6,748 nucleotides of DNA. It comes from JAPOPJ01 sp964538885 (lineage in GTDB: Archaea; Thermoproteota; Nitrososphaeria; Nitrososphaerales; Nitrosopumilaceae). How positions within the stretch are numbered: position 1 is the first letter of the stretch; every line of letters starts with the position of its first letter. Below are positions 1 through 6,404 of this stretch, piece after piece. The position numbers and the translations under genes were made by a program. The DNA lies in NCBI GenBank assembly GCA_964538885.1, contig CAZIHR010000094.1:1-6748 (forward strand), given 5' to 3'. Below the pieces are notes generated by a model that was given only the letters and a program-made list of their open reading frames with translations, did no database searches and had not been told where the DNA came from.

Positions 1-12
1 TCTTAGTATCGG

Positions 13-2052
13 TCAATTTTTCGTCACCACGTCCGATTTGCCTTCTGCGAAGCGTATCTCATATTCTTGTCCAACATACCTGCCTATAGTATCACGTATT
101 GCCGGAAATTTTTGTTGGTTATCATCGTCTTTGATCTCGGCTTGGTATTCGGAGTCGGTCACCAATAACGTCACTTGTGTATTCTCCAAGAAGTTGGGGA
201 GAAATTGGGCGATGTTGTGTCTTGGTTCTCCCGAGACCCGCCCAAACGGCGTATCTATGATCAGCGGAAATCCAAATCCAGTTATCTTACGCAGTGCAGC
301 CATAAAAGATAGTGCTAGTACAAGTTTTTCCCCCTTGGCCAAAACTGTTCGGGCATCATAGCCATCAACGTGATGAGCAGTTATCCTGTAGTCACATCCT
401 ATTGAAACCCCGTCATATGTATCCTTTTTCCAAAGAAATTTGAAAAAGTACTCTTCTGTGTGTTGTTCCACTTTCTCCCTCACGTCTTCGAGCAATTCAT
501 TTTTTACGATTTCTAAGCCCTCCAATGCAGAATTGCAAAACTTCAGCTGACGGCTAAGCCATATGTGTTTTTTGGATTTTCTGAGCTCCCTATCATATTT
601 ATCTGTCACATTATCTAGATCTCTCTTCAGTCCCTTTTCCTCATTGCATAATGATCCTAGCTTCAAGATTTTGGCATCTAGTTCTTCTCTGAGACAATCT
701 TTTTCTTCTGCGAGTTTCTTTGTGGACTCCCCCCCTGTACGTCCAATCTTTGCCTCACACTCTTCAAGCTGGTTGGTGTGATCAACTATTTTTTTTTTGA
801 GACTTAGTATACCACTTTGTCGCTTTTTCAAGTCTTCTATCATCCCATCAGTGGAGAGGTGTGGGCTTAGCTCATACTTGAGCTCATTACAAATGTCGCT
901 TATTTGTGAATATTGTGCATCATGTAACATGTTGCTTATTTTCATGCGAGGTTTGCCATCAGAGATATCGTTGCCGCATATGCATTCCTTTCGATCTAAC
1001 AACTCTTGAATGAATGTATCCCTGATCTTGGGCGGCAATATGCCCTTTTTAGTCTTGACTGCCATGTGTTCCAGAGCTTGGGATATGGCGTCCTGCATGA
1101 GTATGTCCGGTATTTGATCCAAGGCATGCTCGATAAGCTTAGACTTGGCATCATCATACTGTTCTTGGTATTGTTCGATACGATCATTGAGTAGGTTTGC
1201 TTGTTCCTGCAACTCCCCAACATCTCCTCCGGCTTTCTTGATATCTGATTCAATATCATCTATGCGCTTTTTCGTACTCGCTTTCGTTTTAGTAAGTTTA
1301 GATATCTGGTCTTTGATCGCGTTCAGTTTTTCTTCCATAGCAATCCTTTCATCATTATATCTCTTAGCTTGCGGCTCAAGATCCTTGACGTCCTTGCGTT
1401 TTTGTTTTGTTATTTTGTCTAGGGTTTCAATGGTGTCTTCCACCACACCTATCTGTGATACATCTTCTATTCCTTTCTTTGTGTTGTCTTCTTGGTCAAA
1501 AAATTCCTCTAGCTTTTCCCCATCAAAAAGAAAATAAGTTGCAAGATCCTCTGGCAATATCTCTTTTACGCTTTTGTCAAAGTAATCGGTTGTCTTCCAT
1601 CCCCCACCACCATTATCGTACCATTGAAATGATTGGCTGGTTTCAGGAGTATAGCCGCTCGGTATAGTGACTCCATTATACTTGTCAAGTGTCATGCTGT
1701 CCGCGGCGCCTATACGATACAAGGTAAGCTTTCTCTCAATCTTAAATTTGTCACCATCGCTATCTGCTAGCAGGAGTGCAACGCGCATGTTTATCTGTCT
1801 GCCTAGGCTTTCCTTCAGCGCTCGTGTGTTGATTATGGGTAGATCTTTTTCATCATCATCTAAGTGCTTTTCCATCCCATAAAGACACCATGTTATGGCG
1901 TTCATTATGTTTGTCTTGCCCGCACCATTGGCGCCTTTGATGATGGTAAATAACCTGTTGGGATCTTGGCTAAATTTGATCGTTGTGGTGCGGTATTGCC
2001 TAAAGTTTTCAATCTCCAAGGAGCTTAGACCATAGTTCTGGTTGACCACCAC
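13..2052 (-). CDS. DndD-like SMC/RecF-family ATPase (DNA modification or defence)
   Basis: A 679-residue ATPase with the split ABC head and long coiled coil of SMC, Rad50 and DndD proteins. Residues 11-20 match the usual N-terminal strand (SLEIENFRQY). Walker A is GANGAGKT at 40-47, and the DndD/RecF-type block FLFDGEKLEEFF is at 174-185. Lysine/glutamate-rich coiled coils run about 205-305 and 403-500. Between them is a C-I-C-G element (C357, C359) where Rad50-type proteins carry a hook. The ABC signature is LAKGEK at 571-576, Walker B is LIIDTPFGR at 597-605, and LLVTDSEY at 629-636 closes the head. DndD is known as the ATPase of the DNA phosphorothioation machinery, but no DndC or DndE is visible here, so DndD-like is the safe name. 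The start is GTG directly after the TAG of the 55-aa gene, with AGGAAGG five bases upstream, implying coupled translation. The gene ends in TGA 12 bases from the window edge. An SbcC/RecF-like repair ATPase is the main alternative. Confidence 0.86.
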   Translation of the reverse strand: MVVNQNYGLSSLEIENFRQYRTTTIKFSQDPNRLFTIIKGANGAGKTNIMNAITWCLYGMEKHLDDDEKDLPIINTRALKESLGRQINMRVALLLADSDGDKFKIERKLTLYRIGAADSMTLDKYNGVTIPSGYTPETSQSFQWYDNGGGGWKTTDYFDKSVKEILPEDLATYFLFDGEKLEEFFDQEDNTKKGIEDVSQIGVVEDTIETLDKITKQKRKDVKDLEPQAKRYNDERIAMEEKLNAIKDQISKLTKTKASTKKRIDDIESDIKKAGGDVGELQEQANLLNDRIEQYQEQYDDAKSKLIEHALDQIPDILMQDAISQALEHMAVKTKKGILPPKIRDTFIQELLDRKECICGNDISDGKPRMKISNMLHDAQYSQISDICNELKYELSPHLSTDGMIEDLKKRQSGILSLKKKIVDHTNQLEECEAKIGRTGGESTKKLAEEKDCLREELDAKILKLGSLCNEEKGLKRDLDNVTDKYDRELRKSKKHIWLSRQLKFCNSALEGLEIVKNELLEDVREKVEQHTEEYFFKFLWKKDTYDGVSIGCDYRITAHHVDGYDARTVLAKGEKLVLALSFMAALRKITGFGFPLIIDTPFGRVSGEPRHNIAQFLPNFLENTQVTLLVTDSEYQAEIKDDDNQQKFPAIRDTIGRYVGQEYEIRFAEGKSDVVTKN

Positions 2053-2220
2053 CTATTCCTTCCTAACGTGTTTTGTCAGAGCTTTGTTATACTCATCTTT
2101 TTTGCCGTGTCTGGCTTTGTGGGTGCGCTCTATCTCTAATATCTCTTCGATAAAGTTACGTATGTCATGTTTTGGCACGCTTTGGTGCAGCTTTTCGTGT
2201 ATAAGCGGATTAATAGACAT
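2053..2220 (-). CDS. 55-aa small protein between helicase and DndD-like ATPase
   Basis: A short ORF filling the space between the helicase and the ATPase almost exactly. It starts at ATG ten bases after the helicase stop and ends in TAG immediately before the ATPase GTG. The protein is highly charged and probably helical. It starts MSINPLIHEKL, has a central acidic/hydrophobic segment FIEEILEIER at 23-32, and a basic tail rich in Lys, Arg and His. It has no signal peptide, membrane segment or cysteine. GGTGA, a good match to the archaeal 16S 3' end, sits six bases before the ATG. Small proteins of this kind occur in DNA-modification operons next to DndD-type ATPases, and I infer a similar accessory role without recognising a named family. 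It is in frame with the following gene, so it could instead be an N-terminal extension if the TAG is read through. Confidence 0.7.
   Translation of the reverse strand: MSINPLIHEKLHQSVPKHDIRNFIEEILEIERTHKARHGKKDEYNKALTKHVRKE
2058..2064 (-). promoter_or_regulatory. Shine-Dalgarno site for the DndD-like gene
   Basis: The purine run AGGAAGG lies inside the last codons of the 55-aa gene and five bases before the GTG start at 2052. It supports the GTG start and separate translation of the ATPase. This matters because the two ORFs share a reading frame and are divided only by a TAG. Confidence 0.6.
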
Positions 2221-2226
2221 GCTCAG

Positions 2227-2231
2227 TCACC
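2227..2231 (-). promoter_or_regulatory. Shine-Dalgarno site for the 55-aa gene
   Basis: GGTGA begins on the last base of the helicase TAG and ends six bases before the ATG at 2220. This is a standard archaeal ribosome binding sequence and spacing. It indicates translation from a shared mRNA and fixes the start of the small gene. Confidence 0.65.
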
Positions 2232-4315
2232 TACGATAGTCCATACCGGTTCATAAGAGTTTGTATTAAATTTCTGCTGATCTCAGGGTTGTCTGAGGAG
2301 TCGGCAAATTCTTGCAATCGCCCCAACTCGCCCAGTATTGCGGATTTCTCTGACTCTGTAGGCACTTGCGATGAAAGATTCTTGGGCAGTACGATCAGAT
2401 CGTGTATCGTCGCATATTTTTTTCCTAGATATACTCTCAGTAATCGACCGCGTCTTTGTATAAATTCTCTCGGATTATGCGAACTTGCAAGTATTATGGC
2501 AGTATGGGTGGACGGTACATCAACTCCTTCATCTAGACATTTGATGGCGATTAGGACATCTTTTGTTCCGTCGTTGAATTCCAACAGGAGTTTTTTACGA
2601 TCTTCTGGAGTCTCACGCATTGTGAACCTATGAAATATGATCTTCATCTTGTGTAGTATAGCGGCCACATCATCAAGCTGGTTGTTGTGCGCGCAGTATA
2701 CAAGGCAGTGATCTAGACCATTATTATCTTCTAGCATATTTCTTAGAATTTCCTCGAATTTATCAATTTTGTTTTTTGCTACTTTTATTATTTTAGATCT
2801 TTGGATGTTTAGCTTTCGTATGCGATCGAAATCTGGCTCTTTTTTTGATCTTTCGATTGCGAGTTGTTTACTAAAATCATAATATTGTTCCGACTCGTCA
2901 TCTGTCATATATACAATATGTGGGAACAGCTTGTAATGTGTGAGATGGTTGTCTCGTATGGCTCTATCCAGATCAAACTTGTACACCACCCTGTCGAAGT
3001 AATCGAATATTTTTTGAGTACCCACATCATCAAGATATCTCTCAGGTGTGGCGCTGAGTCCGAGTCTCAGGGTATAAGCGTCCAAGAGTCCCTCAGATCT
3101 TTTTTCAGCACCCAAGTTATGGACCTCGTCTGCCACCAAAAATGACCTAACCTTGAGGTGCCGTATAATATCGATGAATAACTCCCTCGAAAACGTATCA
3201 TGAGTCGTAACTATGATTCCGTTGTCTATGATTCCATCATTAAGATGACTGATCATCTCGCCTATATCTTGCTTCCAGCTCAAGTTCGCGCTATCGGCCC
3301 GTACGACATCGTCCATTCCCCACTTTTGGAGCTCCTCAGTCCATTGAACTATCAGATGTCTATACGGACACGTGATTACAACTAGGTTACGCTCTTGTTC
3401 TGCATTTATTTTTTGTATACAAGATATCGCGGTATGGGTTTTGCCGGTTCCAGTAGCCATCTCAAATATGCCTCGCCGGTTGTTTTCTAGCCATCTATCT
3501 ACGGCTTCTTTCTGATAATCACGCAGAGTAGGGGGAGTGATTTTGTGGGTAATCTTTGCAACAGCTTCGTCGATCGACTTTGGTGCGTTGCTTAACAGAT
3601 GTTCCCTGATTGCAGTAGGTAGATCAAACACTTTGGTGTTTTTGGATAATCCATACCAAAACTTTTCAAACTTCTTGGCATCCGTGGAGGCATATTCACT
3701 CTGACCCGATTTCCAACTGCAAAATACCTTGAATTCCTCGATGTTGCCTATCCATGCCTTTTTAGTCTCGTTTACTGAACCACTGAACGTCACCACGTTA
3801 TGATTGGCATCTTGCAGTATGCCGACCTTTTGATGAAACACTGAATCCTTATCAAGCATCTCAGTGACGAATACACCATCTTCTTTGACGGGTACTGCGA
3901 TCTTTATTTCCAAATTTTTCTGTGCTATCATCCATGCAAGCGCCGCCACATGATCTCTTTGGATCTGATCCGCTAAGTCTAGGCCAGTCATCATGATTTT
4001 GGATATTGCCTCCTCCGGTTCTGCAAGCCCGCTTTCTATTGCCTTTCTGTCTTGCTCTGTTAGCTGCACACAGGTGACTAGCCGCATCTTACCGTTATTC
4101 CGTATAAAATTGGCCATACCTTTTGCAGTCATGGCCAAAACAGTGGATGAAAAATATCCCGCCAACCGATCATAGCGCATGGTCATAGAGATCAGCGGAA
4201 TGTAAAAATCATCTAAAATGTTGTCTTCGTCAGAGTCGTACGCACTCTTTAGGACTAAATTCTCAAAGCTCATTCTTGACACATCTCCGTATCCGTCGGC
4301 GCGCGCCGTATTCAC
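2231..4315 (-). CDS. PLD-like/superfamily 2 DEAD-DEAH helicase, Dnd-restriction type
   Basis: A 694-residue fusion of a phospholipase-D-like nuclease domain and an SF2 helicase. The N-terminal part contains FYIPLISMTMRYDRLAGYF at 37-55, then FHQKVGIL at 160-167 with the H-x-K pair H161/K163, and FSGSVNET at 177-184. This layout is shared by PLD-helicase proteins linked to Dnd and other restriction systems. The helicase has Walker A ATGTGKT at 287-293, DEVH at 396-399, motif III SATPE at 421-425, motif V DEGVDVP at 595-601 and motif VI QRRGRLLR at 620-627. The likely role is ATP-driven DNA translocation or unwinding, possibly with cleavage. The GTG at 4315 is 19 bases below a TATA box and fits a leaderless mRNA. 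The ATG at 4273, where the conserved sequence begins (MSFENLVLKSAYDS), with GGAG upstream is a credible alternative. The gene ends in TAG, ten bases before the 55-aa gene. Confidence 0.88.
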   Translation of the reverse strand: MNTARADGYGDVSRMSFENLVLKSAYDSDEDNILDDFYIPLISMTMRYDRLAGYFSSTVLAMTAKGMANFIRNNGKMRLVTCVQLTEQDRKAIESGLAEPEEAISKIMMTGLDLADQIQRDHVAALAWMIAQKNLEIKIAVPVKEDGVFVTEMLDKDSVFHQKVGILQDANHNVVTFSGSVNETKKAWIGNIEEFKVFCSWKSGQSEYASTDAKKFEKFWYGLSKNTKVFDLPTAIREHLLSNAPKSIDEAVAKITHKITPPTLRDYQKEAVDRWLENNRRGIFEMATGTGKTHTAISCIQKINAEQERNLVVITCPYRHLIVQWTEELQKWGMDDVVRADSANLSWKQDIGEMISHLNDGIIDNGIIVTTHDTFSRELFIDIIRHLKVRSFLVADEVHNLGAEKRSEGLLDAYTLRLGLSATPERYLDDVGTQKIFDYFDRVVYKFDLDRAIRDNHLTHYKLFPHIVYMTDDESEQYYDFSKQLAIERSKKEPDFDRIRKLNIQRSKIIKVAKNKIDKFEEILRNMLEDNNGLDHCLVYCAHNNQLDDVAAILHKMKIIFHRFTMRETPEDRKKLLLEFNDGTKDVLIAIKCLDEGVDVPSTHTAIILASSHNPREFIQRRGRLLRVYLGKKYATIHDLIVLPKNLSSQVPTESEKSAILGELGRLQEFADSSDNPEISRNLIQTLMNRYGLS

Positions 4316-4334
4316 CCTGTAAGAAACGTCTTGG

Positions 4335-4340
4335 ATATAA
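4335..4340 (-). promoter_or_regulatory. Candidate archaeal TATA box for the helicase gene
   Basis: TTATAT lies in the 39-bp gap between the upstream gene and the helicase and ends 19 bases before the helicase GTG. That is close to the distance at which archaeal transcription begins, so a leaderless transcript starting at the GTG is plausible. The purine-rich element expected upstream is weak. The same spacing is seen at the 289-aa gene, which supports the reading. It may be a secondary promoter within the cluster. Confidence 0.45.
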
Positions 4341-4354
4341 GCATGAACTTTCCA

Positions 4355-5224
4355 CTACGTTCTCTGTTTTTGATCCATTGGTTTCACGACCGAGGTTGTG
4401 TTCGATGCCTTGTGTGAAGACATATGCTTGATCTTGATCTCCAATTGTTGGATTACCTCCATCTTCTTATCAAACATCAATTCTTCATTTATCTTTGTGG
4501 CAATGTGTCGTGCCTCAGGGTTGTTTTTTTCTAGATGAGTTGCAAGTACATAGTTGAGAGCTTTTCTTATTATTGGAGCATAGTTCTTCATGAATCCTAT
4601 TATATCTGAGTCAAGTAGTATGTAGGTCTGTCCCTTTATCATAGTATACAGATTCGGCATGTCATTTGGCAGATGATTCAACACTTCCTGCATTGCAAAT
4701 TTGATTACACGCTTCCTGAACTCTGCCATTTTTTCAGATGAAAGTTCTTCTAACGTCGGAGGGCTGTCACAACGTAGATTGCCTAACACGTGACGTATTC
4801 GTCTGTTGCTCTGTATATCTTCAAACGACATCCCATTTATGGCATTTATCGCGTTTTCTTTCATTGCCTTCATTTGTTCGTCCCTGATAATCTTGATTAT
4901 TCTAATATCTGCATCAGGGTTGGTTACGTCGGCCATTTTTTTGGGAGTGTGACGCATTTTAAATGCAATCTCCATGTCCCAATAGTACTTAGCAAGACGA
5001 GCTGCTACAAAGTCAAGTTTCAATCTTATTTTATCACCGTCATGTTCAATCCATTCTTTGCCAATTAGATTATTTTCAACGTCGTACTGGCCTATGTCCG
5101 TAAGAGTGCGTAGAAACACTGCCTTGTATGTACTTGCCATGATGCCTTTCTCTAAGAATGTCCTGAACATTTCTGCAAAACGCCAATTCGGATCGTCTTC
5201 ATTCACGTTCGGGATTATTGACAT
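4355..5224 (-). CDS. Unassigned 289-aa first gene of the cluster
   Basis: I do not recognise a named family. The frame is open further upstream, but the ATG at 5224 is chosen because a TATA box lies 20 bases before it and would otherwise be inside the coding sequence. The 289-residue product is soluble and helix-rich. Notable segments are TYKAVFLRTLTDI at 32-44, LDFVAARLAKYYWDMEIAF at 70-88, and YILLDSDIIGFMKNYAPIIR followed by KALNYVLATHLEKNNP across 201-236. A charged helix runs at about 246-268, followed by a polar tail. The order of these blocks resembles, from memory, the region preceding the nuclease domain in some HNH endonucleases. No HNH or Cys-x-x-Cys motif follows, so the catalytic part would be absent. 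It leads the helicase and DndD-like genes and probably works with them, perhaps as a target-recognition or adaptor protein. That role is inference. It ends in TAG, in frame with the helicase start. Confidence 0.8.
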   Translation of the reverse strand: MSIIPNVNEDDPNWRFAEMFRTFLEKGIMASTYKAVFLRTLTDIGQYDVENNLIGKEWIEHDGDKIRLKLDFVAARLAKYYWDMEIAFKMRHTPKKMADVTNPDADIRIIKIIRDEQMKAMKENAINAINGMSFEDIQSNRRIRHVLGNLRCDSPPTLEELSSEKMAEFRKRVIKFAMQEVLNHLPNDMPNLYTMIKGQTYILLDSDIIGFMKNYAPIIRKALNYVLATHLEKNNPEARHIATKINEELMFDKKMEVIQQLEIKIKHMSSHKASNTTSVVKPMDQKQRT

Positions 5225-5241
5225 GTCATGTATCCGATACA
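5219..5241. promoter_or_regulatory. Two abutting palindromes over the transcription/translation start
   Basis: TGACATGTCA (5219-5228) is a perfect 10-bp palindrome containing the ATG. TGTATCCGATACA (5229-5241) is a perfect 13-bp palindrome around one central base. They abut without a gap and fill the space from just below the TATA box to the start codon. A dimeric regulator bound here would block initiation, so this is a candidate operator. No regulator gene is present in the window. Confidence 0.4.
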
Positions 5242-5244
5242 CCC

Positions 5245-5257
5245 ATATAAATTCGCT
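5245..5257 (-). promoter_or_regulatory. Archaeal promoter (BRE + TATA box) of the defence-like cluster
   Basis: Reading the minus strand, a purine/A-rich GCGAA (BRE-like) precedes TTTATAT at 5251-5245, which ends 20 bases before the ATG at 5224. This is the geometry of a leaderless archaeal transcript whose first base is at or next to the start codon. The box lies only 23 bases beyond the transposase stop at 5275, so it is either within the outer end of the IS3-like element or directly adjacent to it. Confidence 0.6.
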
Positions 5258-5274
5258 AGTCCAACAGTACACAC

Positions 5275-6160
5275 TCAGGTTATTCTGGATTCACCGTGTT
5301 CTGAGTTTTGAAATTTCAGATATAATGCCTCAGTCGATCTGACCTTGTACCATTTTTCTGCAAACTCGGCCGGCGGCATGTATCCGATCGCCGAATCCAA
5401 CCACCACTGGTTGTAGTCAATGAATGCCCCCAGCACGATCTTCTCTGCCTACTGGAACGATTCTGAATCCTCTGGCCATACATACTCAAACTTGAGCTTG
5501 CCGTGAAATGATTCAAGATGACCGTTCTGCTGCGGTGTCTTGTACCATATGTACTCATGTTTTAGACCTAGGGCCTTGATGGCTGTGTTGAATTCTTTGC
5601 TTGTGTATTGGCGGCCGTAATCACTGCGTATCGTCAGGCGGGCGGGATCTGCACTGAGGTGACTATACAGTGCGTCAAGCAGTGCCTCGACTGCCATTGT
5701 CGCGGTCGCTGTGGTGCTGAGTGCATATCCGGTCCATTCGCGCGTAAAGACATCTAGCACCGTATAACAGTACGCCCACGACTCTCCTTCTGGGATGTGC
5801 ATGATGTCTACTTCCCAGATCTCATAGGGGCGTGATGCAACCACCTTGCGGGATCCGTGCTTTATGGCCTCTTTTTTGATCGTAATCGGCGCAATCAGTC
5901 CCCGTTTCTCGGCATATTCTCTGCACCTACTTGCGGTTGACCGGCCTTTTGATCTCACGCGATACGGCAGCCGCCAGCCTACGCGTCCCGTACGCGGGAC
6001 GTTCCGTACTGATCTTTTCGACCACATCGGCAACCTGCTTGTCAAGGTCCGTCTGCTTCTTTTTGTCCACCGGTGTATAGTACAGCATACTCCGTGACGC
6101 GCCCATGTAGGACAACGCCTTTCTCACAGACATTTGCTTTGTCAGTCGGATGAGTGTCAT
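5275..6160 (-). pseudogene. IS3-family transposase OrfB (DDE integrase), two TAGs and one frameshift
   Basis: Read through its lesions, this gene gives a 294-residue OrfB of normal length. The N-terminal part has the helix-turn-helix block RPAYGTRRLAAAV and VNRK. The integrase core follows with first Asp in WEVDIMHI, second Asp in IRSDYGRQY, and Glu in NGHLESFHG. Exactly 35 residues separate the second Asp and the Glu, so the catalytic triad is complete. The C-terminus has the usual YNQWW..SAIGYMPPAEF. Lesions are a TAG at codon 78 (5927-5929, where IS3 relatives have Lys or Arg), one surplus base in a G4 run (plus strand C 5900-5903), and a TAG at codon 237 (5449-5451, after ESFQ). Removing the extra G yields the expected RICRETGLIAP. 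The ATG overlaps the orfA stop as ATGA. The gene is probably inactive under the standard code. The TAGs would be harmless if TAG were sense. Confidence 0.82.
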
Positions 6161-6402
6161 CTTGTCCGGCCCTCCCAGCTTTTTTTCAATTCCTCGATGA
6201 CGATGACTTGTTCTGTAATTATCGTTTTGAGCTTGTCCGTCTCCCGCCTGTGCAGTATAATCTCCGATGAGCCATGTGCCTCAATTGATCGCTTCCCACC
6301 CTCAATAAACCGGGACTTCAACTTGGAGAAGGTGCCCTGACTGACGTTGTACTTGCGGTACAAATCAGACATCTTGATGTCTGTCTCAAAGAACTCCATC
6401 AC
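6157..6402 (-). CDS. IS3-family transposase OrfA (HTH protein)
   Basis: OrfA supplies DNA binding for the IS3 transposase. The 81-residue product has a helix-turn-helix around 11-33 (MSDLYRKYNVSQGTFSKLK), the usual RFIEGGK motif at 31-37, and a leucine/isoleucine coiled coil at about 56-73 for multimerisation. The start is uncertain. GTG 6402 and ATG 6399 are the only initiators in the open frame, yet in-frame sequence up to 6450 (including SKRRTTKDKILIV) looks like the normal OrfA N-terminus. A genuine start has therefore probably been lost or uses a non-standard codon. OrfA ends in TGA, overlapping the orfB start by four bases. An A7 run ten codons before the end may allow an OrfAB fusion. 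Confidence 0.72.
   Translation of the reverse strand: MMEFFETDIKMSDLYRKYNVSQGTFSKLKSRFIEGGKRSIEAHGSSEIILHRRETDKLKTIITEQVIVIEELKKSWEGRTR
6180..6186 (-). promoter_or_regulatory. A7 slippery tract for possible -1 frameshift to OrfAB
   Basis: Seven A residues followed by GC sit in the codons TTG AAA AAA AGC of orfA. A slip of one base backward enters the orfB frame with no stop: it continues as Lys-Lys-Lys-Leu-Gly-Gly-Pro-Asp-Lys into the orfB ATG. Most IS3 elements make their transposase by such a shift. GATGA-CAC-TCATC a few bases downstream can form a short stem, a possible stimulator. The zero-frame heptamer is G AAA AAA, so tandem slippage is not perfectly matched. Confidence 0.5.
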
Positions 6403-6404
6403 GA

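Noticed and set aside
38..361. Plus-strand ORF of 107 codons, and the other plus-strand ORFs opposite the ATPase and helicase genes
   Set aside because: They lie entirely opposite genes with clear ATPase or helicase motifs. Their products are low-complexity, Ser/Leu-rich sequences typical of antisense frames.
5225..5272. Longer start (GTG at 5272) for the 289-aa gene
   Set aside because: The added 16 codons would run through the TATA box and the first palindrome. The ATG at 5224 fits the leaderless promoter spacing.
5316..5558. Minus-strand 80-codon ORF in another frame over the OrfB C-terminus
   Set aside because: The conserved IS3 C-terminal residues (YMPPAEF) are in the frame that continues past the TAG at 5449, so this ORF is a shadow frame.
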